From the NCBI RefSeq assembly GCF_004335005.1, contig NZ_RQRT01000010.1, positions 1 to 64,000 on the forward strand: a stretch of DNA of 64,000 nucleotides, written 5' to 3'. Source of the DNA: Paracoccus nototheniae. GTDB lineage: Bacteria; Pseudomonadota; Alphaproteobacteria; Rhodobacterales; Rhodobacteraceae. The position numbers and the translations under genes are program-made. Below the pieces are notes generated by a model. That model saw only the letters and a program-made list of their open reading frames with translations, did no database searches and was not told the DNA's origin. Shown piece after piece: positions 62,981 through 64,000 of the stretch (the first letter of the stretch is position 1; each line of letters starts with the position of its first letter).

Positions 62981-63643
62981 TCATTCTTTGTCGTCAGGTG
63001 GGGCGTCGGTCGATTTAAGCACCTCATTGCCGGTAACTGATGATGTGCGGTGAATTTTATCGCTAAGATAGTAGACAGCAAACAGAGTAAGTGTAAGCAT
63101 CTGGAAGAACAGGAATAAAAAAACTCCGAAGGTAATATTTGAAAACCACCATCTCGTCTTTACCCCCTCAATTGGTATCCCTACAGAAACCAAACTCGAA
63201 AGGCTGGCTACAAACAATAAGACTAGTGATACTATGCAGCAATACCCGAAAAGTAGACTGAGGAAATGCCGCTGGGTTATCTCAATTAACTCTATTTCCC
63301 CCATCTTCCCACGCATCGGCAGGTAAACAGAACGACCCCTTGAGTCTTCTGGAAAAGTCTTATCTATTTCAGTTGACCCGGAAAAAGTGGAAACAGCTGC
63401 AAGCGAAGCAATGTAGAACGGGAATAGGATGGAAAGTAGTGGGGCTAGTTTGGGAAAGAACCCACCATCACGCCAATAGCCTACCGATATTGGTGCGAAG
63501 AAAAGAAATGCGATGAGTGAAGATGTGGCAATAAGTGGATAGATGTAATTGTAACGCTTTGAAAAGGGAGACTTGATGCGCAGGTAAAACAACGTGCGAA
63601 GCAATGTGGAATCATGCAGTCGGGCTTTGATTATATCAATCAT
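62981..63643 (-). CDS. Four-helix membrane protein of unknown function
   Basis: 220 residues with hydrophobic helices near 35-53 (IYPLIATSSLIAFLFFAPI), 66-84 (LAPLLSILFPFYIASLAAV), 128-155 (FLSLLFGYCCIVSLVLLFVASL) and 168-192 (FGVFLFLFFQMLTLTLFAVYYL). A soluble loop of ~40 residues between helices 2 and 3 contains TFPEDSRGRSVYLPMRGKMGEIEL. The start overlaps the stop of the upstream partner gene (ATGA), so the two are a translationally coupled unit. No family recognised. In island context a defence or entry-control role is possible but unsupported. Confidence 0.65.
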   Translation of the reverse strand: MIDIIKARLHDSTLLRTLFYLRIKSPFSKRYNYIYPLIATSSLIAFLFFAPISVGYWRDGGFFPKLAPLLSILFPFYIASLAAVSTFSGSTEIDKTFPEDSRGRSVYLPMRGKMGEIELIEITQRHFLSLLFGYCCIVSLVLLFVASLSSLVSVGIPIEGVKTRWWFSNITFGVFLFLFFQMLTLTLFAVYYLSDKIHRTSSVTGNEVLKSTDAPPDDKE

Positions 63644-63999
63644 TTAATCAACGACTTGAGTTTTTTGGAGTATGCCTTGTGTATGCTCTTAACGTGAATT
63701 TCAAGAGGATCAGAGAGTGGCAGTTCAACTCGCTTTTGCGGAATGAACATTGCGGCAAGAAAGTCGGTGGAATTACTATCTATTCCAACAACTTTCTGTT
63801 TATTGTTTTCATCTTCGATTGTAATTGATATCTTTTTTGCTTTTGATAAGGGAACAAGTTGAGTTATTTGTTGGAGAATTGCCGATCCGATGCTTCCGGT
63901 AGGACGGTTCGCTACTGAATAGAATACTTCTCGCCGCTCTGTTACGGGATATGCCCCGTCGCCTCTCGTGCCATCCTGTAGAGACTGTTCGATCCACTT
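63640..63999 (-). CDS. Unknown protein, C-terminal 119 residues (5' end outside window)
   Basis: Open frame entering from the right window edge and ending at 63640, with its TGA inside the next gene's ATGA. Visible part is soluble, mixed alpha/beta: SILQQITQLVPLSKAKKISITIEDENN in segments, GIDSNSTDFLAAMFIPQKRVELPL, and a lysine-rich end KAYSKKLKSLIK. AT-rich codons. Probably forms a functional pair with the downstream membrane protein. Nothing recognised. A shorter frame on the same strand (63809-63997) is a shadow. Confidence 0.65.
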   Translation of the reverse strand, partial: KWIEQSLQDGTRGDGAYPVTERREVFYSVANRPTGSIGSAILQQITQLVPLSKAKKISITIEDENNKQKVVGIDSNSTDFLAAMFIPQKRVELPLSDPLEIHVKSIHKAYSKKLKSLIK

Positions 64000-64000
64000 C

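Larger units (their letters stand above)
60203..64000 (+). mobile_element. Genomic island integrated at tRNA-Asn (left end; continues past window)
   Basis: Bounded left by a tRNA-Asn 3' fragment. Right of it base composition and codon use change sharply to AT-rich with many A/T-ending codons, unlike the rest of the window. Content: integrase, ribbon-helix-helix protein, HUH-motif protein, and two overlapping leftward genes. The 210 bases between the attachment fragment and the integrase hold short repeats but no gene. Confidence 0.85.

Noticed and set aside
63809..63997. 62-codon minus-strand ORF at the right edge
   Set aside because: Shadow frame; the overlapping frame ending at 63640 is open to the window edge and coupled to the next gene.

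Overview
The window looks like chromosomal DNA of an alphaproteobacterium of the Rhodobacteraceae, most like Paracoccus. This is inferred from high-GC coding with dense overlapping operons, from family-typical gene orders (SDR-uvrC-pgsA-moaD-moaE, and plsY / dihydroorotase-like / pyrB), and from a dispersed intergenic repeat with a GGATATTT core. No rRNA, CRISPR array or intact insertion sequence was seen.

Layout. 1-9.3 kb: 3' part of accD, a cardiolipin synthase, phhB, two family-restricted hypotheticals, a carboxyspermidine-type polyamine gene pair, an AI-2E/PerM-type permease and two small exported proteins. 9.3-17.9 kb: the most interesting metabolic block. A leftward operon encodes a flavin-dependent (LLM) monooxygenase, an aldo/keto reductase, a flavin reductase, a TRAP importer (DctQMP) and a YeiH-type exporter. 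A GntR regulator and a Gfo/Idh/MocA-fold protein are divergent. The set and order match an oxygenolytic sulfoquinovose (sulfo-SMO) pathway. Here a TRAP transporter replaces the usual ABC importer and a possible NAD-dependent sulfoquinovosidase replaces the GH31 enzyme. 18-30 kb: cytochrome b561-YceI fusion, YceI, tRNA-Arg(CCU), a LacI regulator, S49 peptidase, Ca/Na antiporter, pteridine-reductase-like SDR, uvrC, pgsA, moaDE and gshA. 30-39 kb: plsY, a catalytically dead dihydroorotase paralogue fused by overlap to pyrB, MATE pump, Lrp-like domain protein, HisC-like aminotransferase and valS. 39-54 kb: a DUF1428/HxlR pair, an ornithine decarboxylase behind a structured leader, a DUF2235 protein, metF/metR, suhB, a DMT permease, soluble lytic transglycosylase, dapA, a UbiH-like hydroxylase, HAD nucleotidase, GntR, AlkA and an esterase. 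54-60 kb: a single-module adenylation-thiolation-reductase enzyme convergent with an SDR, then thiC under a TPP riboswitch.

60.2 kb to the window end: a genomic island. It starts at a 20-bp fragment of the 3' end of a tRNA-Asn gene, after which the DNA becomes AT-rich. It carries a P4-type tyrosine integrase, a ribbon-helix-helix protein, a protein with the three ordered HUH/Rep motifs, and an overlapping two-gene unit (soluble protein of unknown function plus a four-helix membrane protein) that runs off the window.

The core genes support phospholipid, pyrimidine, polyamine, glutathione, molybdopterin, methionine, lysine and thiamine metabolism. Accessory potential lies in the putative sulfosugar operon, the adenylation-reductase module and the tRNA-Asn island.
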